Shown here: piece after piece, positions 43,347 to 52,166 of the stretch
Position numbering within the stretch: position 1 is the first letter of the stretch
Layout of the letters: each line of letters begins with the position of its first letter
Assembly: GCF_010092985.1 (NCBI RefSeq)
Contig: NZ_CP048106.1
Coordinates: forward strand, 310,001-374,000
Length of the DNA: 64,000 nucleotides
Origin: Pontibacter pudoricolor
GTDB lineage: Bacteria; Bacteroidota; Bacteroidia; Cytophagales; Hymenobacteraceae
Reading direction: 5' to 3'
The notes under the pieces: generated by a model
Database searches by the model: none
Told to the model about the DNA's origin: nothing
Seen by the model: only the letters and a program-made list of their open reading frames with translations
Program-made: the position numbers and the translations under genes

Positions 43347-43961
43347 TTGAAAGCGACTATAAAACAACTGCTGCTTTTTTTTACCTTTTCAGTAGCAGCC
43401 TTTACAAGTACTGCCGGTACCCTATCTGACAGCACAGATACAAAAAAACGAAAATGGTATGCTCCCGATGCGTTAACACTGCAATATGCCGGTAACCTGG
43501 GTATGTTTTCGGGTGGCGCAAACTATAAATTTTTGCATGATAAACTCAATGCAGAATTATTGTATGGGTACGTTCCCCGGTTTGATGCGGAAGAAGCACT
43601 GCACCTTCTCTCCTTTAAAGTGATTTATAAACCCTTAAAGAAAGTAGAACTCGGGAACGATTTTACTCTTACACCACTTCGAGCTAATCTTGCAGTCAGT
43701 TACCATTTCCGTAGCCAGTTCTCGTCTTCATGGGACAGTTCATATCCCGAGAATTATTACTGGTGGATAAGTAGTTTCAGGATGACAGGTGGGTTGGGCA
43801 CAGCTATAAACAAGCGCATTGATGTTGGTCATTTTAAAGAGATCAGCTTGTATGGCGAAGTAGGAACCTATGACCTTATCGTAACCTCGGCCGTAAAAGA
43901 TAAAACCGTAACAGCCTGGGATATTATGAGCTTTGGAGTAGGAACCAGCCTTAGTTTTTAA
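43347..43961 (+). CDS. Exported protein, probable beta-barrel
   Basis: 204 residues, TTG start four bases after the phosphoesterase stop. It has a signal peptide (about 1-23, ending STAG), then barrel-like strands (LQYAGNLGMFSGGANY, NAELLYGYVP, LAVSYHF) and an end in LSF. I do not recognise the family. The operon context with a phosphoesterase lipoprotein suggests an envelope function. Confidence 0.7.
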   Translation: MKATIKQLLLFFTFSVAAFTSTAGTLSDSTDTKKRKWYAPDALTLQYAGNLGMFSGGANYKFLHDKLNAELLYGYVPRFDAEEALHLLSFKVIYKPLKKVELGNDFTLTPLRANLAVSYHFRSQFSSSWDSSYPENYYWWISSFRMTGGLGTAINKRIDVGHFKEISLYGEVGTYDLIVTSAVKDKTVTAWDIMSFGVGTSLSF

Positions 43962-43964
43962 AAT

Positions 43965-44186
43965 ATGCAGCCTGCTGGAAAATATATAGTTATAGTTGGT
44001 GTGGTTATAGTTGTAGTCGGGTTACTGGTTTGGTTTGCAGGCGACAAGCTGAACTGGTTTGGCAACCTGCCCGGCGATGTAAAAGTGGAAAGGAAAAATG
44101 TCAGAGTTTATTTCCCCATCACCACTATGCTGCTGCTGAGCGCACTGCTTTCGTTGCTGTTATGGGTTTTCCGGAAGTTCTTCTAA
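43965..44186 (+). CDS. DUF2905 small membrane protein
   Basis: 73 residues with two helices (about 8-25 and 51-68) separated by the DUF2905 signature WFGNLPGDVKVER. Family function unknown. Three bases after the previous stop, so same operon. Confidence 0.85.
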   Translation: MQPAGKYIVIVGVVIVVVGLLVWFAGDKLNWFGNLPGDVKVERKNVRVYFPITTMLLLSALLSLLLWVFRKFF

Positions 44187-44247
44187 ACTATAGCTGTTTT
44201 CAGGTTTAACTATTGTTTCCTATCTTGGCAGGGCAAAATGAGCCTAC

Positions 44248-44334
44248 ATGTTTCCAAAGTTTAAACTGCATAAAGACGTAATTGCCATTCTGGTAATGCT
44301 GCTTGTCTTTCTGCTGCTTTGGCTAATCTTTTAA
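44248..44334 (+). CDS. Possible 28-residue membrane peptide
   Basis: A short frame, MFPKFKLHKDVIAILVMLLV and a further eight hydrophobic residues: a basic start followed by one membrane helix. It ends six bases before the next gene's ATG and lies in an operon of envelope genes. No homology can be claimed from sequence alone. Confidence 0.4.
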   Translation: MFPKFKLHKDVIAILVMLLVFLLLWLIF

Positions 44335-44340
44335 CCTGCT

Positions 44341-45105
44341 ATGTTTTTCCTGTTATCCAAGCTGCTGAACTTTTTTCTGATGCCCATTCTGTGGGTGTTG
44401 CTGTTCCTCTTCCTGGCCCTGATTCTGAAGAAACCTAAGTATAAGCGCGGCTTTTTACTGGCGTCGTTAGCGCTGCTTATTGTTTTCTCGAATCCGTTTT
44501 TAGAGAACGAAGCCTGGCGCGCCTGGGAAGTTAAAGCCACCCCGGTGAAAGAAGTAGGGCAATATGATGTGGCCATTATACTGACTGGCGTAACCGGCTA
44601 CCGCGAAGACTTGCCAGACAGAATTCATACTCATAAAGGCGCAGACCGTTTTTTACATCCTTTGCAACTATACCGCCTGGGCAAAATCGAGCAGTTCCTG
44701 ATTTCAGGGGGCGACGGACGTATAACCGGGACAGCCGTACCCGAAGCGGAACAGCTCGAAAAAATATTGCTGATGGCCGGTGTGGCCGAAGAAGATATTA
44801 TAACGGAAGCCAACAGCCGCAACACGCACGAAAATGCTGTAAACACAGCCAAGCTGCTGGCAAAACACCCTGAATGGGAAAAGCGTTTGCTGGTAACTTC
44901 AGCTTTTCACATGCGCCGCTCCCAGGCCTGCTTTAAAAAAGCAGGTGTAGCAGTTGATGTATATAGCACAGACTTTTATTCGGCTCCAAGGTATCTGACT
45001 CCCGACGAAACTATAGTTCCCAATGCAGGCTCGTTCAGTAACTGGCACCTGCTCATCCACGAAATCGCCGGGTATATAGTTTACAAGCTCATGGGATACC
45101 TTTAA
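44341..45105 (+). CDS. YdcF/ElyC-like DUF218 membrane protein
   Basis: 254 residues: two N-terminal membrane helices (about 4-28 and 36-52), then a DUF218 domain. It has DVAIILTGVT, FLISGGDGR, the ANSRNTHENA block and LLVTSAFHMRRSQACF. ElyC of Escherichia coli affects envelope biogenesis and lipid-carrier use. The substrate here is unknown. It follows the small envelope genes on the same strand. Confidence 0.88.
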   Translation: MFFLLSKLLNFFLMPILWVLLFLFLALILKKPKYKRGFLLASLALLIVFSNPFLENEAWRAWEVKATPVKEVGQYDVAIILTGVTGYREDLPDRIHTHKGADRFLHPLQLYRLGKIEQFLISGGDGRITGTAVPEAEQLEKILLMAGVAEEDIITEANSRNTHENAVNTAKLLAKHPEWEKRLLVTSAFHMRRSQACFKKAGVAVDVYSTDFYSAPRYLTPDETIVPNAGSFSNWHLLIHEIAGYIVYKLMGYL

Positions 45106-45243
45106 GTTAGAAAGTTATAAAGTTAGAAAGTTAGAAGGGGAAAGAATAGGAGTGAAAAAAAGTAAGAGTTGTAAATTCTTACCTGAGAAAACTTTACAAC
45201 TCTTTAAATCCTAAACTTAAAAACTCCTAAACTCACTAACTCC
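45106..45243. repeat. AGTTAGAAAG-type simple repeat and weak hairpin
   Basis: An imperfect tandem run AGTTAGAAAGTTATAAAG lies at 45106-45137, as after ddl at 5975. Then the arms AAGAGTTGTAAA (45164-45175) and TTTACAACTCTT (45193-45204) could form a terminator between the convergent genes, though the T-tail is poor. Confidence 0.5.
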
Positions 45244-46608
45244 TTACCCTACCCAGATACTTTTCTGGTTCACAAATTCCCGGATGCCCACATAAGACAG
45301 CTCACGCCCGTAACCGGATTTTTTAATACCACCAAATGGCATCTCCGGCGAAGAAGCGACCATGGCATTTACAAACACAGCACCGGATGCTACCTGGCGG
45401 GCTACTTTTATACCGCGATCATGGTCTTTTGTCCATACGGAGCCGGCTAAACCGAAACGGGAATCGTTTGCAATCCGGATGGCGTCGTCTTCGTCTTTGG
45501 CAACTATAAAAGCGGCTACCGGGCCAAACATTTCTTCGTCGTAAGCAGGCATGCCGGGCTTCACATTGGTCAGGATCATCGGTTTAAAGTAGGCGCTGTC
45601 TTTGCCTTCGCGTCCGCCATCCAACACAACTTTGGCTCCTTTCTCTATTGATTTTTTCACCTGTTCCTGCAACTCTTCGGCCAGGTCAGGGCGTGCCATT
45701 GGCCCGTAATCGCAATCGTCTTTTAGTGGGTCTCCGGTTTTGAGCACAGCCATTTTCTGCTTCATCTTTTCTAAGAAAGTATCGGCTATAGTTTCTACAA
45801 CTATAAAACGCTTGGCCGCAATACAGCTTTGCCCGGTATTCACCATTCTTGATTTCATCGCGTTCTCAGCCGCCAGTTCCAGGTCCGCATCAGCCAACAC
45901 TATAAACGGGTCGCTGCCACCCAGCTCTAACACTGTTTTCTTGATCTCTTTACCTGCCGTAGCCGCCACGTGTGCGCCTGCTGCTTCGCTTCCGGTTAAG
46001 GTTACAGCTTTTACGGCCGGGTGTTGTATTACGGCATCCACTTCTTTGGAGCCGATCAGCAAGGTGTAAAATACCTCTTCGGGGAAGCCGGCTTTCCGGA
46101 TTATCTCTTCTATGGCCAAAGCGCATTGCGGCACATTAGAGGCATGTTTCAGCAGGCCGGTATTGCCGGCCATAAGCGCAGGAGCCAGGAAACGGAACAC
46201 TTGCCAGAACGGGAAATTCCAGGGCATAACAGCCAGTATAACGCCCAGCGGCTCGTACGCGATCAGGCTTTTTTCTGCCTTGGATGCTACTACTTCATCC
46301 TTTAAAAAGTCTTCTGCATTTTCAGCGTAATACCGGCAGGCAAGGGCGCATTTTTTAACTTCCGAAATACCGTCTTTCAAAGGCTTTCCCATTTCCAGGG
46401 TAATGATGCGGCCGTATTTTTCTGCTTCGTTTTCGAGTATGTCGGCGCATTTCTGCATCAGTTTGGCGCGATCTGCAAAAGTTGTTTTTCGCCAGCTGCT
46501 GAAGGCTTTGTCGGCAGCTTCTATTTTCTGGCTGACTTCCTCTGAAGTGTGGGGCTCAAATGTTTTTACCACCTCGTTGGTGGCCGGATTCATAGTTTGG
46601 ATGGCCAT
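45244..46608 (-). CDS. NAD(P)-dependent aldehyde dehydrogenase (succinate-semialdehyde type)
   Basis: 454 residues, aldehyde dehydrogenase superfamily. It has cofactor segment PWNFPFWQV, ...LTGSEAAG, general base Glu in LELGGSDP, and the nucleophile Cys in NTGQSCIAAKR. The short N-terminus and GVILAVMPWNFPF match the Sad/YneI succinate-semialdehyde group rather than the longer GabD. The likely reaction is oxidation of succinate semialdehyde to succinate. It stands alone and is divergent from the arsenosugar cluster. Confidence 0.9.
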   Translation of the reverse strand: MAIQTMNPATNEVVKTFEPHTSEEVSQKIEAADKAFSSWRKTTFADRAKLMQKCADILENEAEKYGRIITLEMGKPLKDGISEVKKCALACRYYAENAEDFLKDEVVASKAEKSLIAYEPLGVILAVMPWNFPFWQVFRFLAPALMAGNTGLLKHASNVPQCALAIEEIIRKAGFPEEVFYTLLIGSKEVDAVIQHPAVKAVTLTGSEAAGAHVAATAGKEIKKTVLELGGSDPFIVLADADLELAAENAMKSRMVNTGQSCIAAKRFIVVETIADTFLEKMKQKMAVLKTGDPLKDDCDYGPMARPDLAEELQEQVKKSIEKGAKVVLDGGREGKDSAYFKPMILTNVKPGMPAYDEEMFGPVAAFIVAKDEDDAIRIANDSRFGLAGSVWTKDHDRGIKVARQVASGAVFVNAMVASSPEMPFGGIKKSGYGRELSYVGIREFVNQKSIWVG

Positions 46609-46826
46609 AATATCGTGTTAGTATCAAAAGTAAATATACGCAACGCCTGCCTTACAGACCATAAACTATAGCGGTTTAAACTATAGTTTGTAGCAGTGCG
46701 GCATGGTGGCAGGCAGGTGTTTTTTATGAATAGTTTAGTTTTAAGTCTAGCCTGACGTAGCTTTACATATAGTAACCGGAAACAATGAGGCTTGTTACTG
46801 CTTTATATCATACGCAACTATAGATT

Positions 46827-47162
46827 ATGGAAAAGACATATTACGACCCGGCCGATCTGAAAAAGTTTGGCGACATAACACAATTACAGCCTGAGATGGG
46901 CAACAAGTTTTTTGATTATTACGGGGAGGTTTTTAAAGAAGGCGCCCTGACTGCCCGTGAAAAAGCGTTGATCGCCCTGGCGGTGTCGCATGCAGTGCAG
47001 TGCCCGTATTGCATTGACGCCTATACCTCGGATTGTTTGCAGAAAGGCGCTGATGAAAACCAGATGATGGAGGCGGTGCATGTGGCGGCTGCTATAAAAG
47101 GAGGCGCGGCGCTGGTGCACGGCGTGCAGATGATGAACAAGATCAAAGAACTTACCATGTAA
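46827..47162 (+). CDS. Arsenosugar-associated peroxidase-like (CMD family) protein
   Basis: 111 residues, AhpD/carboxymuconolactone decarboxylase fold with the redox pair CPYC (59-62) and the usual EKALIALAVSHAVQ helix. The sequence matches the small peroxidase-like protein found beside arsS in arsenosugar clusters. The start of arsS is three bases downstream. Its role in the pathway is not established. Confidence 0.85.
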   Translation: MEKTYYDPADLKKFGDITQLQPEMGNKFFDYYGEVFKEGALTAREKALIALAVSHAVQCPYCIDAYTSDCLQKGADENQMMEAVHVAAAIKGGAALVHGVQMMNKIKELTM

Positions 47163-47165
47163 TTT

Positions 47166-48220
47166 ATGGCGCTTTCCGTTACATCGCTTCACAGGCAAAA
47201 ACACGAATTTTCAGAACCGGCTTACCAGCTTACAGTGCTGCAACAGGGCGCGCAGTTTCCGGAGTTTGCCGCGCAGTTACACCAGCATAACCTTTACCCC
47301 CTAAAGCCAACCGGCGCAACTATATTACAGGTAAATGTGGGCAAAATGTGCAACCAGACCTGCCGCCATTGCCACGTCGATGCAGGCCCTGACCGCAAAG
47401 AGATCATGACGCGCGAAACGATGCAGCTTTGCCTGGATGCGTTGGCATTATCCCCGAGATCACCACTATAGACTTAACCGGCGGCGCTCCAGAAATGAAC
47501 CCGGACTTCAGATGGTTTGTAGAGCAGCTTTCGAAGCTTGAGAAACAGATTATTGTGCGCTGCAACCTGACTATCATCCTGGCAAATAAAAAATACCACG
47601 ACCTGCCGCTTTTTTTTAAAGAACATAAGGTGCAGGTAGTGTCGTCGTTACCATATTTTGCTGCCAGCCGCACCGATGCACAGCGTGGCGATGGCGTGTT
47701 TGATAAATCCATAAAAGCGCTGCAACTGCTGAACGAAGTGGGATATGGCAAAGCTGATTCCGGTCTGCAACTCGACCTGGTTTACAATCCGTCGGGCGCA
47801 TTTTTACCGGCCGCACAACAGGCCCTGGAAGCAGAATTTAAAAGAAGGCTGAAATCTGGTTTCGGTATCGAGTTCAACAACCTTTTCTGCATTACCAACC
47901 TGCCCATTAGCCGCTACCTGGAGTACCTGGTGCAAAGCGGCAACTATGAAAACTACATGGAGAAACTGGTGGATGCCTTTAACCCGGCTGCCGCAGCAAG
48001 CGTTATGTGCCGCAACACGATCTCGGTTGGCTGGGACGGGTATCTATACGATTGCGACTTCAACCAAATGCTTGCGTTGCACGTTAGCCCAACTGCCCCG
48101 CAACATATCCGTGATTTTAACCTGGCAGCCCTTAACAAACGGGACATCATCCTGAATCAGCATTGTTATGGTTGCACAGCAGGAGCCGGCTCCAGTTGCG
48201 GCGGACAAACCGTTGCTTAA
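47166..48220 (+). pseudogene. arsS: arsS, arsenosugar radical SAM enzyme, frameshifted
   Basis: The N-terminal part has the radical SAM cluster motif CNQTCRHC (Cys62, 66 and 69). The frame is then lost near 47452-47455, where C4 should be C5. Adding one C gives LDALALSPEITTIDLTGGAP and one 351-residue protein to 48220, including the C-terminal Cys-rich motif CYGCTAGAGSSCGG. ArsS forms the arsenosugar carbon-arsenic linkage using S-adenosylmethionine. It could be a real inactivation or a homopolymer sequencing error; all later residues still look under selection, which favours the latter or a very recent event. Confidence 0.85.
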
Positions 48221-48234
48221 CTTATAGTTGCTTC

Positions 48235-48738
48235 ATGCCGAAACGAATACTCTTTTTAATTTTATTTATAGTTGTGGCCATCGTTTTTACAGACATAGGC
48301 AAGCACTATAGTTATAGTTTACTGACCAATATCGTCTCAAACCAGGCGGTGCCCAACATCGATTCTGAAGAGCTTTATAGGTTAGATAAACCCTACGTGT
48401 TGCTGGATGTACGAACCCCTGCAGAGTATAAAGTAAGTCATATAAAAGGGGCAAGGCATGTGAACTATAACACTTTTCAGGTAAATGATCAGGCTGATAT
48501 ACGGAAAGATGCGCGGGTTGTCGTTTACTGCTCTGTCGGGGTGCGTAGTTCTAAGGCGGGATTACAATTGCTTGAGGCAGGTTACACAGATGTGCAGCAA
48601 CTACATGGCGGCATATTCAACTGGGTTAATAATGGCTATCCTGTTTTTGATGCCAATGGCCAGACAAATCGTATACATGGCTATACCCGCTTCTGGGGTT
48701 ACTGGCTAACGGAAGGTGTTAAAGTATATGGACCATAA
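48235..48738 (+). CDS. Membrane-anchored rhodanese-like protein
   Basis: 167 residues: an N-terminal membrane anchor or signal (about 4-20), then a rhodanese domain with VLLDVRTPAEY, active-site loop CSVGVRS (Cys99) and LHGGIFNWVNNGYPV. Located 14 bases behind arsS and overlapping the next gene, so part of the arsenosugar operon. It presumably acts outside the cytoplasm in sulfur transfer; the substrate is unknown. Confidence 0.85.
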   Translation: MPKRILFLILFIVVAIVFTDIGKHYSYSLLTNIVSNQAVPNIDSEELYRLDKPYVLLDVRTPAEYKVSHIKGARHVNYNTFQVNDQADIRKDARVVVYCSVGVRSSKAGLQLLEAGYTDVQQLHGGIFNWVNNGYPVFDANGQTNRIHGYTRFWGYWLTEGVKVYGP

Positions 48739-49330
48739 AAGACTGCTTTTACTGTTTGTGCGTGCTCCGGAGCTTGGCAAGGTAAAGACCCGCCTGGCTG
48801 AAGCCGTTGGCCCCGAAGTAGCCCTCGAGATTTACATACACCTGCTGCAGCACACCCGCCTGGTAACCGAAAAACTGCAAACCGACAAAGCTGTTTATTT
48901 TGCTGATGCTATAGTTGATGATGAACTATGGCCTAAGGCAATTTACCAGCATCATTTGCAAACGCAGGGAGATCTGGGCCGGAAAATGCAGGCTGCTTTT
49001 GAAGATGCTTTTGCTGCAGGTTATAGTTCGGTCGTAATTATCGGGAGCGATTGCAAGCAGCTGACGCAGGAAATAATTGAACAGGCTTTTGATGCATTGC
49101 AGACACATGAAGTAGTGATCGGTCCGGCGCTGGATGGCGGGTATTATTTGCTGGGCATGAACAAACTATACCCGGAGCTTTTCCGGAACAAACCCTGGAG
49201 CACATCAACTGTTTTTGCCGAGACATTGTACGATGTGGAGCGACTCCATTTATCGCATAAATTGTTGCCTGAGCTCTCGGATGTAGACCACATGGAAGAT
49301 GTGGATTTTGACTGGCTGGCGGATTCCTGA
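48728..49330 (+). CDS. Arsenosugar biosynthesis glycosyltransferase (TIGR04282 type)
   Basis: About 200 residues of GT-A nucleotidyl/glycosyl-transferase fold: LLLLFVRAPELGKVKTRLA near the N-terminus, VVIIGSDCKQLT, and GPALDGGYYLLGM, the hallmark of the TIGR04282 family. The ATG at 48728 is preferred; a GTG at 48716 is also possible. It overlaps the rhodanese gene by 11 bases and ends the cluster, convergent with the L,D-transpeptidase gene with one base between stops. Confidence 0.88.
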   Translation: MDHKRLLLLFVRAPELGKVKTRLAEAVGPEVALEIYIHLLQHTRLVTEKLQTDKAVYFADAIVDDELWPKAIYQHHLQTQGDLGRKMQAAFEDAFAAGYSSVVIIGSDCKQLTQEIIEQAFDALQTHEVVIGPALDGGYYLLGMNKLYPELFRNKPWSTSTVFAETLYDVERLHLSHKLLPELSDVDHMEDVDFDWLADS

Positions 49331-49331
49331 A

Positions 49332-50468
49332 CTATAGATTCGCACTTTCATAGCCATACACATCATTCCTGAACTGAACTTTGCCATCCTGGTCCACCCA
49401 GCAGGTCTGGTAAATAATGTATAGTGGCATCGGCTTCCTGATTCTCAGGTACAGGTTTCGGTCCCACCTTGCCAGTAGTTCCTTCGCTTTCTTTTCCGGC
49501 TGGTCTGAGCGTTGCTGCAGCAGGTATAAGGCCAGTTCGTACGGTTTCTCCACCCTGATACAGCCATGACTAAAATCGCGTTGCTCGGACTTGAACAGCT
49601 CTTTTCGTGGTGTGTCGTGCATATACTGATCTACCTTGCTGTTGTACAGAAACTTAAGCTTACCCAACTCATTTTGTTTACCCGGCAGCTGCACGATCTG
49701 GTAGTTGAAATTAGCCGCATTTACCTTACGCCAGTTTACCCGCCATGGGTTTATCTGCCTGCCATGCAGGTACACGCGCATGTTGCGTTTGTACAGGTAA
49801 TTGGGGTTCCGGCGAAGAATAGGAACGATCTCGTTCACGGAAATAGACTTAGGCAGATTCCAGTTAGGGTTAACAACTATACTAAGCAGTTCGGTTTTGT
49901 TCAGGTAGGTAGGCGACCTTTTTTTACCAACTATAGCGCGCATTTGCAGCAGCACTTTATTACTATCTGCCAGGTATAGTTTAAAATCCGGGATATTGAT
50001 GATAATGGCTGGAAAGTCGATATCAGTACAGGTTGTTTGCCAGCGTTGCAGGTTTGCCTGCAGCAATTTAAGCTTCTGGGATGGCCGTACATTTAAAGCA
50101 GCCACCGTTTGCGGGCCTATCCGCCCATCAGCTTTAATGCCGTGCCGTTTCTGAAAATTTATAGTTGCCGCCACTAACAGCGAATCATACACCAAAGTTG
50201 AATCAAAGTTCTCTGCCAGAAGGTCTTTGGTGAGCAATAAGTTGTGCTGAAGTTTGGGCACAGCCACATTCGTATCGCCGGGGCTCAGGCGCAGGTCCGA
50301 CGGTAAGGTATTCCATTCATTTACATCAGCGATGCAGGTGTAGAGTTCGATGGCCTGCTGCATTAGCTGCGCCTGCCGCTCCGGGTTTAACCAGGCCGGT
50401 TCGGCAAGTTGCGCCATACCCCGCAAAGGGAGCAACAACAAAAGCACCGCTGCAAACAGGTAAAACAT
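49332..50468 (-). CDS. YcbB-type L,D-transpeptidase
   Basis: 378 residues: a signal peptide (about 1-19, ending GMAQ), a peptidoglycan-binding segment (INFQKRHGIKADGRIGPQT), and a YkuD catalytic domain with SHGCIRVEKP (nucleophile Cys). It crosslinks peptidoglycan via 3-3 bonds or attaches proteins. Mature length fits the YcbB group found in Bacteroidota. It acts in the periplasm. The stop is one base from that of the convergent arsenosugar gene. Confidence 0.93.
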   Translation of the reverse strand: MFYLFAAVLLLLLPLRGMAQLAEPAWLNPERQAQLMQQAIELYTCIADVNEWNTLPSDLRLSPGDTNVAVPKLQHNLLLTKDLLAENFDSTLVYDSLLVAATINFQKRHGIKADGRIGPQTVAALNVRPSQKLKLLQANLQRWQTTCTDIDFPAIIINIPDFKLYLADSNKVLLQMRAIVGKKRSPTYLNKTELLSIVVNPNWNLPKSISVNEIVPILRRNPNYLYKRNMRVYLHGRQINPWRVNWRKVNAANFNYQIVQLPGKQNELGKLKFLYNSKVDQYMHDTPRKELFKSEQRDFSHGCIRVEKPYELALYLLQQRSDQPEKKAKELLARWDRNLYLRIRKPMPLYIIYQTCWVDQDGKVQFRNDVYGYESANL

Positions 50469-50610
50469 GATTTATAATGAGAGAGTCCGTAATTTTGTCT
50501 ACGGAGTTACGCATCTATAGTATAGTTTTGTCCTGATAACCTTTTGGTTTTAACCTGGTTACTGATTAAGCTATAAATATCAGCGCGTATTATTTCAATC
50601 AAATAGCTAC

Positions 50611-51471
50611 ATGCACTCTATCAAACTATACGGTTTCTGTTTTATATTTTTTATGCTGGCCGCCTGCTCGACCCCGGATGCATCAGAGCAGGAAACTAAT
50701 AGGCACGAAACTATAAAGGCGCACTTCAATACTGACTGGGCGATGAACAAACTATGGGACGATGGCCTGGCGGAAGTTGCGGTCTATGATGCGGAGCGGG
50801 TGGTGTATGGCAATAAGCGGGAATTCGAGTTTACCATGATCACGGTTAAAGAGGATTTTAACAGCGAATACAACGTAAAAACCGAAAACTATAACCGCGA
50901 TGACCTGTTCCCGGTGATGAAGATAAACCAACTCTGTCGCATCCCTACGGATAACTATCCTTATCATTACCTGACTTCCGTATTTGTGCATCGCCAATAC
51001 CCATGGGATCTGCATAAACTTACCACATCGTCGCAGGAGTGGTGCGGCAACACGTTTAAGTCTATCACCAGGGGCCGGAATTTCATCCTGAACTATAGTT
51101 CTTATTTTGATGGGCAAGGCGAAGGGACCTGGCAGCTCCCAACTGATTTGTTATTTGAAGACCAGTTACCATATAGTTTGCGTGCGCTTCGATTTGAAAA
51201 CAAGCCTACCTTTAACGTAACTATAGCCGAAACGCAGCAGACCAACAAAGCAGCACAGCCGAAAGAATATGACGCCACTGTTACAACCATTGCCGCAACT
51301 ATAGCTGGCAAAGCGACCTGGCTGGTAAATGTGCATCTGGCACCAAACAAAGTAAACCAGTACTGGTTTGCTACGGCATATCCGAACACATTAATCCGGC
51401 AAAAAACCTGGGATGGCCGTACACTGGAACTGAAAAAAATAAGCCGCTACGCCTACTGGCAAGGAAATTAA
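50611..51471 (+). CDS. Hypothetical lipoprotein
   Basis: 286 residues with lipobox LAAC (Cys19) followed by an unstructured STPDASEQE stretch. The body (FNTDWAMNKLWDDGLAEVAVYDAER and later QYWFATAYPNTLIRQKTWDGR) looks beta-rich and conserved. It resembles a Bacteroidota septum/lipoprotein-like family but I cannot name it. Ten bases separate it from the DUF2461 gene. Confidence 0.7.
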   Translation: MHSIKLYGFCFIFFMLAACSTPDASEQETNRHETIKAHFNTDWAMNKLWDDGLAEVAVYDAERVVYGNKREFEFTMITVKEDFNSEYNVKTENYNRDDLFPVMKINQLCRIPTDNYPYHYLTSVFVHRQYPWDLHKLTTSSQEWCGNTFKSITRGRNFILNYSSYFDGQGEGTWQLPTDLLFEDQLPYSLRALRFENKPTFNVTIAETQQTNKAAQPKEYDATVTTIAATIAGKATWLVNVHLAPNKVNQYWFATAYPNTLIRQKTWDGRTLELKKISRYAYWQGN

Positions 51472-51481
51472 AAACAGCAAT

Positions 51482-52165
51482 ATGTCAGCAACTATAGCTA
51501 AAAGCACAATCAATTTTTTAAGCGACCTTAGCCGCAACAACACCCGCGAATGGTTCGCCGAAAACAAGCCGCGTTACGAAACCGCCCGAAAAGATCTCCT
51601 TGGTTTCCTGGATGAGATGCTGAAAGAGATGGCGCATTTTGAGCCAATAGCCAGCACACAAACAGGCAAAGACCTGGTCTTTAGAATCTATAGGGATGTG
51701 CGCTTTTCGAATGATAAACGGCCTTACAAAGATCATTTCGGGGCGTATGTGGCAGATGGTGGGCGTAAATCCATACTTCCGGGCTACTACCTGCACCTGG
51801 CGGGCAACAACAATTCTTTCCTGGCCGGCGGACTCTGGATGCCACCTGCCAATTACCTGAAAGCAGTGCGACAGGAAATAGACTATAGCCTGGATGAGCT
51901 GAAAGGAATAGTGGAGGCGCCAGCTTTTAAAAAGAAGTTTGGTGAACTACAGGGGGAGCAACTGAAAACCACACCAAAAGGCTACGACAAAGAAAACCCG
52001 GCCATCGAATACCTGCGCTTTAAAAGCTGGAATGCCGTCATGCCACTCTCTGATAAAGTTGTGTTGGGTAACGATTTTATGGATGTGGTACTGGATGGTT
52101 TTAAAAGCCTGAAACCATTTAACGATTTCCTGACTGCACCTTTAAAAGAGATAGGAAAAGACTAG
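51482..52165 (+). CDS. DUF2461 (TIGR02453) family protein
   Basis: 227 residues. The family motif is complete: NNTREWFAENKPRYE, VFRIYRDVRFSNDKRPYK and the ILPGYYLHLAG block. The function of the family is unknown; it is cytosolic and common in Bacteroidota. It is co-directional with the lipoprotein gene and ends one base from the convergent mannosyltransferase-like gene. Confidence 0.92.
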   Translation: MSATIAKSTINFLSDLSRNNTREWFAENKPRYETARKDLLGFLDEMLKEMAHFEPIASTQTGKDLVFRIYRDVRFSNDKRPYKDHFGAYVADGGRKSILPGYYLHLAGNNNSFLAGGLWMPPANYLKAVRQEIDYSLDELKGIVEAPAFKKKFGELQGEQLKTTPKGYDKENPAIEYLRFKSWNAVMPLSDKVVLGNDFMDVVLDGFKSLKPFNDFLTAPLKEIGKD

Positions 52166-52166
52166 G

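Noticed and set aside
46640-46734. GCCTGCC...GGCAGGC inverted repeat between the aldehyde dehydrogenase and arsenosugar genes
   Set aside because: The arms are about 70 bases apart, in a divergent promoter region where a terminator is not expected; no riboswitch I know fits.
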